Below, piece after piece: positions 28,817-39,935 of a stretch of 64,000 nucleotides of DNA (its first letter is position 1; the number at the start of each line of letters is the position of its first letter). Origin of the DNA: Lineolata rhizophorae. Its lineage: Eukaryota; Ascomycota; Dothideomycetes; Lineolatales; Lineolataceae. The DNA lies in assembly GCA_010093515.1 (NCBI GenBank), contig MU001678.1, positions 514,931-578,930 on the forward strand, read 5' to 3'. The notes below the pieces were generated by a model. It saw only the letters and a program-made list of their open reading frames with translations, was not told the origin of the DNA and made no database searches. The position numbers were made by a program, and so were the translations under genes.

Positions 28817-30629
28817 CATATTCCTTCGTCTGCTTATTTTCTTTTTATGCTCCTCGGGTAAGGGAAAAGGGTTCGGGTTTTAATTGCCTCAGAATCATGT
28901 ATTTGTTGGATGCCTTCCTAGGCTCGTACGAGGATGATGACAGGAGGAAATGTTGTACATGATCAAATAGGGTCATGTGCAAGATAATATCCTAGACATC
29001 GGAAGAATCACCAATAGAAGAATTTCACGCTTTCTATATACTGATTTGACTTGCTTGACGAATCCCTCCGAGTGGTCAAGAGCGTGAAATGTCGGCCGCG
29101 TGGTCCCGCTGTTTGTTTTGCAATGGAAATTAGTACGCCTCTCTGTGCATGCACGTACCCCACTCTAGCTGTCCGTCGTAGTTTTCTAGAGCTAAGTTTC
29201 GCCTAGGCGGAGACAAATAGTCCCACGCGCATGCAGCCCGCGGTCGGAACCTCCTAATTTTGTCTGGGCTTGGCGAAGACCCTGCCGAATATTAACACCT
29301 TCAAACAGGACACACTGAATAGCTCCAAACACTTCGGACGCTAGCCAAAGCCTGGACGTGTCCATGGCTGGCCTCACCGTAATTTACTGGATGGGCATCC
29401 CGTTAGTGACCGAGGGATGGTAGGCAGCCTTCAAAACGATGGAAGCTTCCGAGCAACACCTGGTCCTTTTAACGACTCAAGGGCGGCGACCATATAATTT
29501 TCCCATTTGGGTAGACTAGTGTAAACTGAAGCTTTCTAGCGCATACTGGGCCCAAGACAGCCGCGGCCGAACATCTAACTTGCGCGTGCACGGACTGAAG
29601 CACGAGCGACGCACGCCGCATATCGGCACGGACTATCCGCTCGCAGCATGTCAGGAGCCGGCCGAGACTGAGGAGTAAGCAGCGGGCCCAAAGATTGAAG
29701 TCAGGCTCGTCTCCCCACGCGCCCTAGCTGGCATTCGGGGACGCATGTGTGGAGGTGTGGAGCAGTGAAACGCGGGACGAGGTTGCAAGAGGCTGAGATA
29801 AGGCGAGGCCAATTGCATGCCGCGCACAACGCTTGCCAGTCAAGCTTTTCACTCGGGCCGTGGGCGCCTGCGTCGTGGCGCGACCAAGCTCAGCCGAAGC
29901 CAAGTAGGCGTTCTCCTTCTCGGCAACGCTGCGTGGCGTGCTGTTTTGCTTTTCGCTCCACGTTCTTCATCTAAGCTGCCCGCGGGCCGAGCACGTCGCC
30001 GGTTTGGACCACATATGCTGCACTGTCAGCGCCTTCCTGGGGCCCTGAAACCCCCAAAGAATGTTATCGCGGGAAGGCCGCCGCTGCTGGCCTCGCGCAA
30101 GACGCCCCGGTGGAGATCAGCTGCGTGGGGCTGTTGCTGTGCGCGCTCCTTGTGCGGCACGCGAAAAGCCTCTTCGACCGAATCCCGCGATGGCGTTCCA
30201 CGCTCGTGACGGTGCTGCGGACCAATCCGGTGTTGACTAAATTCTGCGTTTCAGTTATCTGCACCGGCGCCGGCGCCTTATCAGAGTCCGCAAGGGTCCT
30301 CCGATCTCTGGCAGGGTTCGAGGCCGCGGGCCTTGCTGCGTGCGTTGCTGCTTGGAGTAAAACCCAACGCTCAATCTAGCACTAGCACCCGAGATTTTCA
30401 TCATCGCGAATCTTGGGTGGCTGAATTGCACGTATCCTTTCTCCGGACTACCAGTGTAGTCGGTCCGCCCGCTGCAAGCATTGTCGGCATGGTAGACAGA
30501 ACATGGGATGACCTGCCACCGGTATATATGTATCCGCCGTCCCTTCCGCAGCTGTAGGATCGTGGAGTTCCAGTTCCGGCCTTCCAAGTCTTCGTTCAGT
30601 CAAATTGACCAAAACAGAAGCGAAGCGCC
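28817..30629. other. Intergenic between two tandem transporter genes
   Basis: 1.8 kb holding the 3' end of the CNT gene and the promoter of DUR3. Four HGATAR-type sites (29796, 30064, 30255, 30277) and a TATATATG box at 30523 precede the DUR3 start. Open frames on both strands in the GC-rich part (29570-30400) have no family resemblance. Confidence 0.55.
30255..30282 (-). promoter_or_regulatory. Paired GATA-type sites before DUR3
   Basis: AGATAA (minus strand, 30255-30260) and GATAAG (minus strand, 30277-30282) lie 22 bp apart about 350 bp before the start. Further sites are at 29796 (AGATAAG, plus strand) and 30064. Paired GATA sites are usual for AreA/NIT2-controlled nitrogen genes. The total number is only slightly above chance expectation. 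Confidence 0.35.
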
Positions 30630-33299
30630 ATGGCGGCACCCCCACCTCTTAGCCAGGCCGTTGGCTATGGCATCATCGTTGGCTTGGGATTTCTGTTCGC
30701 GTAAGTAGAACTTGCTACCTCCACACTAAGAATGTTGTGGTTGACACGTGGGAACTAACTCTGCAAAGATTTGGAATGATCCTCACGACTTTCGTTCTGA
30801 AGCGGTATGTGGACTTCGATTCCTCGGTCTCTTAGGTCTTCGATCGATCGGTATTCTGTCTGCATTATTGCGCTGGCAGCTTCAACCTAGACAACGCCCC
30901 CACAATATATACACATCACCGTGGCAGGGGTTTCTAATTCGGGCTCAAATGCTCCAATAATCTGTCCCCACACCTTTGTTTTATTTCCGTGATCTTTCCG
31001 ACTTCGACCAATGATATTTACTTCTAGGTCCTATTTTCCATATTCTGTCCTCCAGTCTTGCAGAACTGTTCCACTTCCCTTCTCATATGGGCATTTGTCT
31101 CATTTATTATGCACACTTTTGGAAAGAGTCTTCTGTACAATACCGAGAACATGGACTCTATTTACAGGCATTGGAAAATTTTAAGCTAACGAGATGCAGG
31201 TACAATTATGAAGTCCAAACCTCTGAAATGTTTACCACTGCTGGGCGAACTGTCAAGACTGGTCTAGTTGCATCTGCTGTGGTTTCATCCTGGACTTGGG
31301 CCGCTACCTTGCTTCAATCTTCCGGCGTGGCATACTCATAGTGAGTTGGTATATCATGACAGCGCATTCTTTGCGCCGCTAACGACAACTGCAGCGGTGT
31401 CTCCGGCCCCTTTTGGTACGCCTCGGGTGCGACTGTACAGATCATTCTATTTGCTACTCTCGCGATCGAACTCAAACGTAGAGCGCCCAATGCCCACACT
31501 TTCTTGGAGGTGATCCGCGCCCGCTACGGTGTTGTCACCCACGTCGTTTTCATCGTCTTTGGCCTAATGACAAACATTTTGGTCACCGCCATGCTCTTGA
31601 CTGGCGGCTCCGCTGTCGTCACCGATCTCACTGGAGTTCCCACTGCTGCCGCCTGCTTCCTTCTACCTATTGGCGTCGTGCTTTACACCCTGTTCGGTGG
31701 TATCAAGGCCACTTTCCTGACGGACTACGCCCATACAGTCGTGATCTTGGTCATTCTGTTCACCTTCGCATTTACTGCCTATGCGACTAGCGACGTTCTG
31801 GGCAGTCCTGGCCGTGTGTACGACCTGCTCACCGAAGCAGCACGTCAGCATCCAGTCTCTGGGAATGCAGACGGTAGCTATTTGACAATGAGATCGAAGG
31901 AGGGCGCGGTATTCTTTGTTATCAACATAGTTGGGAACTTCGGCACCGTCTTCTGCGACAACGGCTACTACAACAAGGCAATTGCGGCTAGTCCAATCCA
32001 CGCTCTCCCCGGCTATGTTATTGGTGGCCTCTCTTGGTTCGCCATCCCCTGGTTGTGCGCTACTACTATGGGCCTTTCTGCTCTAGCTCTTGAGAGCAAT
32101 CCTGTCTTTCCGTCCTATCCCAATAGGATGGACCCTGCTGATGTTACTGCTGGCCTAGTGCTGCCGTCTGCGGCAGTCGGACTTTTGGGAAGCGGCGGTG
32201 CGGCAGCCACTTTGCTGCTTATTTTTATGGCCGTTACTTCTGCCATGTCCGCGGAGCTGATTGCCGTCTCTTCGATCTTCACCTACGACGTGTACCAGAC
32301 CTACTTCAATCCTCAAGCGAGTGGGAAAAGGCTGATCTACATGGCCCACAGTTGTGTCGTTGGGTACGCTGTCGTTCTGGCTGGCTTTAGTACGGGTCTA
32401 TACTACATCGGGTATGTTGGCCTTTAACGGGTAATTGCGAAGCTTGAACTGATGATAATCTAGGATCTCCATGGGCTATCTCTACTTGCTAATGGGTGTG
32501 ATAATTTCAGCCGCTGTGCTTCCTGCTGCTCTCACGCTCTTGTGGAGCAAGCAAAACTGGTGGGCTGCGACTTTCTCTCCTATCCTCGGCTTCATCTTCT
32601 CCATGACCGCCTGGCTCGTTACGGCGAAGAAAAAAGGTGGTGAGCTTAGTGTCGCCACCACTGGTGCAAAGTGAGCAATGTGAAATGTATGTGAGAAGTC
32701 ACGAGAAATAATGCTGACGTGATCTAACTAGCGACCCTATGCTTGCGGGCAACGTGACTGCACTCCTTTCTCCGATCCTCTTTATCCCTGTCTTGACGTA
32801 CGCCCTTGGGCCACAAAACTACGACTGGCAGTCCATGAAGGCGATCCGCAAGGGCGATGACCACGACTTCGCCAAGTCCGAGCATGTCGACCTTGAGATG
32901 ATCCCCGGCGAGCGGCAGCACAGCGTCGCCGAAGAGCAGGCAGAGCAGGCCAAGCTCAAGAAGAACGCGACGTACGCCCGCGCCTTAACCGTCTTCTTGA
33001 CCATTGCGCTCCTCGTCCTCTGGCCCATGCCCTTGTATGGCACCTCGTACATCTTCTCCAAACCTTTCTTCACGGGCTGGGTCGTCGTGGGCATCATTTG
33101 GCTCTTCTGTTCGTCTTTCTGCGTCGGCCTGTTCCCACTGTGGGAGGGACGGCATACAATGGCAAGGACAGCCAAGGCAGTATATGCGGATTTGGCCGGG
33201 AGGAAGAAGCCGAAGACGATTCATGGTCAGGCTGAGGCCGTAGAGGAAACCACTGGACAGCCGACGCCGAGCGAGAAAGTCGTTGAAAAGAAGGAGTAG
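30630..33299 (+). CDS. DUR3: Urea active transporter, DUR3-type sodium:solute symporter
   Basis: Six exons: join(30630..30700,30769..30804,31200..31340,31395..32411,32464..32670,32732..33299), 679 residues. Intron 2 (395 nt) is unusually long. Family signatures: [136 protein letters not shown], and the C-terminal [20 protein letters not shown] typical of fungal Dur3. About 15 membrane segments. Fungal Dur3 imports urea (and polyamines in yeast) with protons at the plasma membrane and is normally induced when good nitrogen sources are absent. GATA-type sites lie upstream. Confidence 0.95.
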
Positions 33300-33438
33300 G
33301 ATAGGGCAAATAATTTAGCAGACTGCATAGGGATTAACTCAGTAGCTTGAACATTTGTCGTAATTGAGGCTTTAGTAGAGCAGTCGTCTTACTCGACCCT
33401 CCTTAAACATCGCGCTCTTGCTAGATATCACAGCATAA

Positions 33439-34051
33439 CTAGATGCGGCTTGCGATTACACGGATCCATTGTGTGAAAATGTCCAGGTTTCTTGAAAGCT
33501 GTGCAAGCCAACCAGTCCCGGGGCTGCTCTTCTGCGCTCTAGTAGCGATGTTCTCCAACATGGCGAATTCTTGTTCTAGCAAAGTCGAGAGCGTTCGGAT
33601 GTCTGGCAGGGTATGCGCATTTTCGGTAGCGGGCATCATTTCTCGAACTTGTCGACGAATACGTGTACTTGAGTTATGACTGTCGTCGTGGCTTTGAGCT
33701 CGCCAAATGGAAGAATAACGGTCTCCGAGGCATCCTGCCATTGTTCGTAACGCTCGTAAAGTTGTTTCCCATTTCGGAAGGCCGTGTTAGCTAGGCTAAT
33801 AGTTGCGAAGATATTCGCGGAGACAGAAAGTGTAGCAAAGCCTGCTATTGTCGGTTTTGCGGGCTTAGAACATCGTGATGGGTTTGAGGCTGCGGTCTAC
33901 CGAGTATAAGGAATTTGTGGTTTGGGGGGCCGGGGGAGGGGGGGGGGGAAGGTGGCGCGCTGGTCAGAGAGGCGCAGCAAGGCGGAATGTGATCCGGTGA
34001 GGGTGGTTGTAGCAAGATGAACCAATCACTAGGCACTTCTGTAGCCACCAT
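33439..34051 (-). pseudogene. Unrecognised small candidate gene with one frame break
   Basis: I do not recognise the family. Exon 1 (33901-34051) starts MVATEVPSDWFILLQ and is proline-rich. A 56-nt intron with GTAGAC donor and CTAAG branch-like sequence (33845-33900) joins in frame to exon 2. Exon 2 starts with a hydrophobic stretch (AGFATLSVSANIFATISLA), then an amphipathic helical part (RNGKQLYERYEQWQDASE, VILPFGELKATTT). Near 33640 the reading moves by one base at a short A run to a second frame that continues with helix-like coding sequence (MMPATENAHTLPDI, STLLEQEFAMLENIATRAQK, GTGWLAQLSRNLDIFTQWIR) to a stop at 33439. It is therefore either a decayed gene, an assembly error, or two exons joined by a splice I cannot see. 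Exon 1 crosses a C homopolymer, so its frame is uncertain. Confidence 0.4.
33924..33948 (+). repeat. G-rich homopolymer tract
   Basis: G6-CC-G5-A-G11 on the plus strand (C-rich on the minus strand, where it would encode prolines in the candidate gene). It could form a G-quadruplex and is a likely site of length errors. Confidence 0.9.
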
Positions 34052-34346
34052 GCAGGAATGCAACTGGTCTGAACGTTGAGGGTGAAACCAAGACTTGACA
34101 GACCATCGACGTGACTACTATTGTCAAACTCAAGGATTGTTCAAATACGCCTAGTAGCTATACTTGTTAACCTGAGCATTGCAGCCGTAGGAAGTCTTTT
34201 AATTGTAATTTAAAGCATGATCGTTAAGTATTACCCATGACTTTGTAAGCCCACGTTCTTCCGCAGCCGTCCAAGCCCAATGCAGCGTGCATCGAATCAC
34301 GGTCTAGCTTTCCCAATGTCTGAACTCCTCATGACGCCAATGCTAT
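34052..34346. other. Intergenic between two minus-strand genes
   Basis: About 300 nt between the candidate gene and the Rtc3-like gene. AT-rich; no further feature seen. Confidence 0.5.
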
Positions 34347-34869
34347 TTAGTGCGCCACTGACGGTCCGCTGGTGATGTTACGGTCACCAAGACGCTCGGC
34401 AGACTAGTTCTACTCGTTAGTCGTGGGTGCAGGATAGTTGCAGGGGATAGAAGGCTTACCTCCTTCTCCTGCACGTCGCCATTCTCTAGTATCTTCATGA
34501 CCACATCCTCCTCCTTGTGAGTGCCAAACTCGCTATCGAGAATGCCGTTGGATGCTCCATCAAGGATGCCCTGAACGCCTTGCCTAGAAGTTGAAGATAG
34601 GTTAGCATACCTATTCACCTTGGGTTAGGTCCCACGCCAGTACACGTCGAGCTTAACACGTGACATTGTCCGACCAGGAGAAGCAGGATAGAGGGGGGCT
34701 CGTACTTGTGCGTGCAGAAGATCTTCCATCCACTCACGACCTGGGCCAGGGGGATTGAGCGGTCTTTCCGCCAGTCCTGCACAGCCTTGGCATCGTCAAC
34801 AAAGATGACGAAGTCTTCTTCCTTGCCCTTGAAGTGGACCTTAGTCTGGGGAGCGTTTCCGCGAGGCAT
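34347..34869 (-). CDS. Rtc3/SBDS-domain small protein
   Basis: Three exons: complement(join(34347..34403,34460..34583,34706..34869)), 114 residues. It reads MPRGNAPQTKVHFKGKEEDF, then SIPLAQVVSGWKIFCTHKQG, VQGILDGASNGILDSEFGTH, KEEDVVMKILENGDVQEKES and ends SGPSVAH. This is the single FYSH/SBDS N-terminal domain found in yeast Rtc3 (YHR087W) and its filamentous-fungal orthologues, which bind RNA and relate to ribosome or stress biology. The last intron (56 nt) contains GAGTAG five bases before its likely AACTAG end; the nearer acceptor would give an immediate stop. Confidence 0.9.
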
Positions 34870-35600
34870 GTTGATGACAACTGTTAGGAATTATCTGAAA
34901 GAAGGGTCGTGTATGTTTCCGTAAGGGTATCGGAAGAAGGTGAGAGAAAGAGAGCTGCTTTGAAGATGGAGTAGCTTGCCACAACAGTTGATCGTTGGTT
35001 GTGTGTAGAAAGCAGAAGAGGTTGCGTGACCGGTGGCTTTTGAAGCTCACGAAAGTGGCCAGGCAGCATGCCGCAGGCCGATGACGTAGGCGGGGCGTCC
35101 GAAACAGATCGAAGCTTGGCACTACGGTACACAGCTCCACTCATCGTCGCATTACATCAGCGTAATAAGTGGTGCTCACTAGCTAGACGATGTGCAAGCA
35201 AAGGAATACCTATGAAAGACTAGCGAATTATAATATTTAAATTGATACGATGCCGCACTAGAAGGCTTTTTCTCAGTCGAACGCGTCACCGCTATCAACG
35301 TCCCTCCCGCACGTCTGACGCAATCACCCGCTGGCTCTGACACGGTCGGCCCTAGACGGGTACCTTGCATACCAGCGTCAACCCGTCTGTGTCAAAAGAG
35401 GGGCATCGCATGCCGATCTCCCTTCCCATTCTCCCGTGCTCTGCCCTGGCCGCATATGGATGTCTAACGAAAGCAACTAAAAAAAAAGGATCCAATCCGA
35501 CAGAATATCCGAACTGTCGGTCCCATATAAAAAAAAAAGCATTGAACGAAAAACGCGTAGAGTCTTGCTTCTAATCCAAGAATGTCCCACAAGTGCTGTC
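34870..35600. other. Intergenic between minus-strand genes
   Basis: 731 nt: upstream region of the Rtc3-like gene and 3' flank of the RhoGEF gene. Two A runs (35478 and 35528). No gene seen. Confidence 0.5.
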
Positions 35601-38600
35601 TCAAGCAAAGAGTTTGAACAGTTTGCGCCCTCTGTGCTGCCGTTTCTGTCCAGTCGTCGCTGGAGAGCCGCCACGCGCCGGTGTTGGCTGCCTGCCAATC
35701 TTTGGCATTGACTTGACCGACTCCGGTTTGCCTTCTTTAGCAAATGCAGCACCTGATTCCACCACTGGCGCAGGCCTCTGTGTAGGCGTTGGAGACCTGA
35801 ACAACTCTAGCGCCTGTGCGGAATCAATTCGTTGCAGAATGGCTCCGTTGAACGATAGGGCGCGTGCCGACTCTCGCATCCGTTCTATACTGCTGCTCTC
35901 CCCCAGAGCTCCTCTGAATCGCGAGGCTCGGCGCGGCGGCCGTTCGAGGCCAATCCCCGCAGGTAAAAATCGAGCTGGGGAGTTGTGGAAGTCGACAGGA
36001 GGAGGGCGAGACGACGAACCGCGACTCGAGGTGTTACCCCATGAACCCTTTCGATGTTCTTGTTGCCCAATTGGCTGAAAAGGGGTCTTTCTGGAGCCAA
36101 TTACGGGTGGCGGCATTAATGGAGGCGGCGGTGGGGGGAGTGAGTGTTGATTTGATGATTTGGGACCACTAGCTTGGCGCTGGCATTGATTCGGCTCGCG
36201 TGTCGACTTAGAGGAGTTCTCCCCGCCGTTGCTATAACTATTGGAGCGCTTGGAAAAGTTGCTCGCCAAACTTGCCATGCTAAGTTTGCGCATAACTGAG
36301 TTGGCTGAGGCCCGGATTGGGTTTTCCGGTCGGCGTTGGCCCATGCCAGGGAACGGCAAGATATCTCGTGTCCAGACGTCTGCGAGAGCGTTCTCTAGCC
36401 TAACACGTTCCCCACGTCTCGGAGCAAGAGTCGGTATAGTGTTTGTTGTCATATGAGAGTGCGACCGACCGACTGGAGCGCCTTGTTGTCCGTCAGGCTG
36501 CTTCTGAGCCTGGGTGTTCTTGATTATGACCTGGTGTATGGTGGCCTTTGCCCCAAGCGTTGCTGCACGGTGGATTGAATTTCGGCGATTGACGCTCACG
36601 TCAGAGCCAAGCGTCGTGCCTGCTGGTTTGATACCCATCGAAATGGAGCTAAACATGTTAGCTACATTTGGCTCGCCTTGGCTTCCATCATGAGACTCTG
36701 CGTCGATTCGTGCCTGCAAGTGACCTCTCCACTGCTGCTCCTCGATCGCAGAGCATGCGCTCATGATCATCTCATACAGTTGACATTCATGGGCGAACGC
36801 GAGCTTCCAGGTGTAAAGGGCCGTGTGGCATTGGAGTCCTGCCGAGCAACAATCAGTCCCATGCTAGACATACAAAGAACGTCTCTGAAACGCCCACCTT
36901 TGCCATTGTCTGCTTCCTGGATACGGCAAGTGAGAAGTGGGATAGTAGCAACAACGTTGCAGGCAGCTGATCCTTTGTTCATGACGGCTAGCAGCATGCA
37001 TGACCGAAACAAAACGCACACCATATACTGGCCTTCAATGCCTCCTCTACCCTGGAAGGCAACATGCAGGACGCCGCAGAGAATCGCATGTCCCAAAAGG
37101 CGCAAAAGAACTGTGCCCGGGGCAAGGCAATCCCGATCTTCGAAGACTAGCCGATCTTGAAGACGCCAGGTCGATTCAATCAGTGTCCTTGTGCGCGGGT
37201 CTTCAACAGCGTTATTGATTTCGCTCGCCGTAACTTGGAGCCTGCTGAGGGCCTTGTCTACTTCACCGTAGGCCTCCGGGTCATCGCAAACAGGTGTTTG
37301 TTTCCGAAGGTCGGCGAAAAGCAAGGGGTACTTCAGCACACGCTGAATAGGCTTGGCCAACAGGTCCTGAAATGTCATCGATTTCTTCCCGCCGAAGGCG
37401 CGTCTGTTTGCAGCAATTATGGAGCCTGAAAGGGCTTCGATACCTCGCTCGTATCTCTCCCATTCCGGAACACGAGTCTTGGTGGACTCTCTATCAAAAT
37501 TCATCGCATTATAATGCGCGTGGTAAGTTTCGTAAGCAAAGAAGCGGAGCGCAAATTTATTGAACACCTTGGCGACCTCGGCGACTGTATGGGTATCAGC
37601 AGTAAGATAGACACAATGCCAGTCGGAATGCTGGTTGTAGTCTAGTGAATGACGAACTCGCCGGTTTTTCCGCTGCGAGGATCGCCGCGCAGGTATATCT
37701 GCACTGTGCCACCGCGTATGCCTGCTCTTATGCTTCCTCGCCCAAGTTCCAGGGCCTTTGTTGCTGTCGCCATGCGAAGGTTCTGCATTCGGTACTACTT
37801 TGTGCAACTCCCCGAGAAGGTCCTCGTGCAGTTCCAGGATTTCCGCAACATTACGGCGAATTGAGATTCGGGACTGGGTATTGGCCATTTGAGACGACGC
37901 TAGTAAAGTGAAGTAGACCTGCAAGTACTTGTGAGACGTCGATCAAGTGAAGCTGTAGATCATTCGGAGCGCAAACATTAATCAGAGCCTTCATGTCGTC
38001 AATATAGTTCTCTTCTGTTTCAATCAACTCCTCCAAAATTTTGCGCCGTTGAACAGATCTCAGCCACGCTTGTTCGTCCATAATGGGGCCAAAGTCGCCA
38101 GTCATACTGTCCGAAGACGGCCTGTGGCCTGAGATGCCACTGCTTCTCGTTTCACCTCTTCGCCTACCTCTCACAGGCGTCCGCGCAGAAAAGGGTGCTA
38201 TGCTTGTGCTGGCCAACGTGATCGATGCGGACTTGACGGCTGTGATAAATCCGACGGAAGACCCCTGGGATTCGGACTTCCGATGACCTGATTCAATCGG
38301 CGAAGAAATTGCTTGCCCAAAGCGGGTAGTGGGAGTTTCCAAGCCCCAGTTATCACCATGCATGTGGACAGCATCATTTTTCTGAAGGTTTCGTCGACGA
38401 AGGGCACTCATCCATCTCTTGAAAGGCGATGGATCGTAGTGCATACCCGGCGAAGTCGGTACCTGCCTAAAACAATTGAGGTTTTCGGAATCGTCCTCAG
38501 AATTCTCGCTCTCCGCTATAGGCCCGAAAGGGGGTCCAAAGGGTGTATCGTTCCTCTGTCTTGGGTTGTATAGCGTGCCGTCTTCCTCGCCAAAATCCTC

Positions 38601-39035
38601 AGTAGAAAACTTGTGGTCGGTATTGGCATCACGAAGCGGTTCGCAGACAGGGCCCTGAATAGATGGGGTTGCAGTGTTGTAGCGAGGTGGTGGCGAAATG
38701 TCAGTTCCCCAGCTTGGCTTTCGCGGACTATGGCCAAAATGTCTCTGGGATTTTTGTACATTGGCAAGGCTGTCAACAAGACTTCGAAGTGATTGAGGTG
38801 TCAAGGTCGGCGGAGTATTCTCATTGTGTCTCGTTTTTGTCGACACCGGTAAGGACAGGAGTGAGCCGCTTGGCGAAACAGGAGATCTGGCCGACGCATT
38901 CGCCGAGATCGGCTGAAGAACCGTATTGCAGGACGAACCATCATCTACAGGAGGCGAGGTCGGTGTCAGGTACGGCGTATCGCTGAAACTCCGTTTCAAC
39001 GGGCTTTGCGGTGTCAAGGACAGCACGTAAGCCAT
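35601..39035 (-). CDS. RhoGEF (Dbl-homology) protein with PH-like region
   Basis: Three exons: complement(join(35601..36838,36898..37918,37977..39035)), 1105 residues. Residues 1-325 are disordered, Ser/Pro-rich. The DH domain (about 330-560) begins RRKILEELIETEENYIDDMK. The 58-nt intron restores ALINVYFTLLASSQMANTQS and EILELHEDLLGELHKVVP. The conserved CR3 helix is MTFQDLLAKPIQRVLKYPLL. A PH-like region follows (VFEDRDCLAPGTVLLRLLGH, then GLQCHTALYTWKLAFAHECQ). The C-terminal 350 residues are low complexity with a P7 run and a basic end. The protein should activate a Rho or Cdc42 GTPase; the target is unknown. Confidence 0.9.
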
Positions 39036-39935
39036 GGCACGTAGCAGTCCCGAGGTAGACGCAGGACAACGAGGGAGGGAAACACAGCGGGATAAAATGG
39101 CATCAAAACTGGTGGGGAGGTTAATGACGAATTGATGGCAATGTGAAGCGTTAAGTCCACGCCAAATTTGAGAAGGGGCGCCGTTGGAACCGGTACAGAG
39201 GAAATGAACGGTTGAGCATCTTGTCCTGGCAACATGCTTCGAAATCTTCCAGCGGTAAGAGCTTGGGAGGTCGGACGAAAGAACGGGAATTGTCCTTACC
39301 AGTCATCTCTATACTATGTAGCGAGTCCGTCGTCTTCGTGTTGTCGTGCTTGCCGTCACGCTGTACGACAGGATCAAATCGAGCCTACGTATTGCCTAGT
39401 TGGGGAAGAAGGATAGGGCTAAATTCTCACCAGGTACTAGGTACCTAGGCAGGTATGCGCAGCGGAAAGTTACTACCAAGAGACCCATTGGGTCGGGACG
39501 ACGGGGAGGCACATTGCCCTTTCTATTTCGGCGGGAACAACGGCATCTTCTTGCCGGTGACTTGTAGGTCGTAGTGTCGACGCTGACACTATCATTCGAT
39601 CTGGATTTTGCCGAAATGCAGGTCTTCTCAATGCCTCGATGGAATGTCCGGACAGTCACTTTTGTCGGTAACATTGACATCTAAGCAGCCCAAGGAGCTA
39701 CTTCCGAAGTTGTATTTAGGAAACGTTCAAGTGTGCGGTGGGTACCCAAAAACGTAAATTTTGGCCTTGTGAGTGTCACGTGAGTTGGCGGATCTCGGAA
39801 GTTTCTCCGCGCTGCCCGATGGCATCCTCGGTCCCGCCAACTGAAGGTAGCTTTCGTCGCAGCTTAGTTGCTGTGCCGCGAACGCCTCTCAAATCCCGCT
39901 TTTCTCTGCCGTCTCTAGAGTTTTGTTAAACGCAA
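39036..39935. other. Intergenic, divergent upstream region
   Basis: 900 nt between the RhoGEF (minus) and Nas2 (plus) start codons. Contains a palindromic CCTAGG/GGTACC-rich stretch at 39431-39455. No gene seen. Confidence 0.5.

Noticed and set aside
26602-33299. Purine/urea catabolic gene cluster around the two transporters
   Set aside because: Only two transporters are present; no uricase, allantoinase, urease or other enzyme of the pathway lies in the window.
37919-37937. Apparent 19-nt intron in the RhoGEF DH domain
   Set aside because: Too short for the spliceosome; a 58-nt intron starting at 37976 keeps frame and restores the conserved DH sequence.
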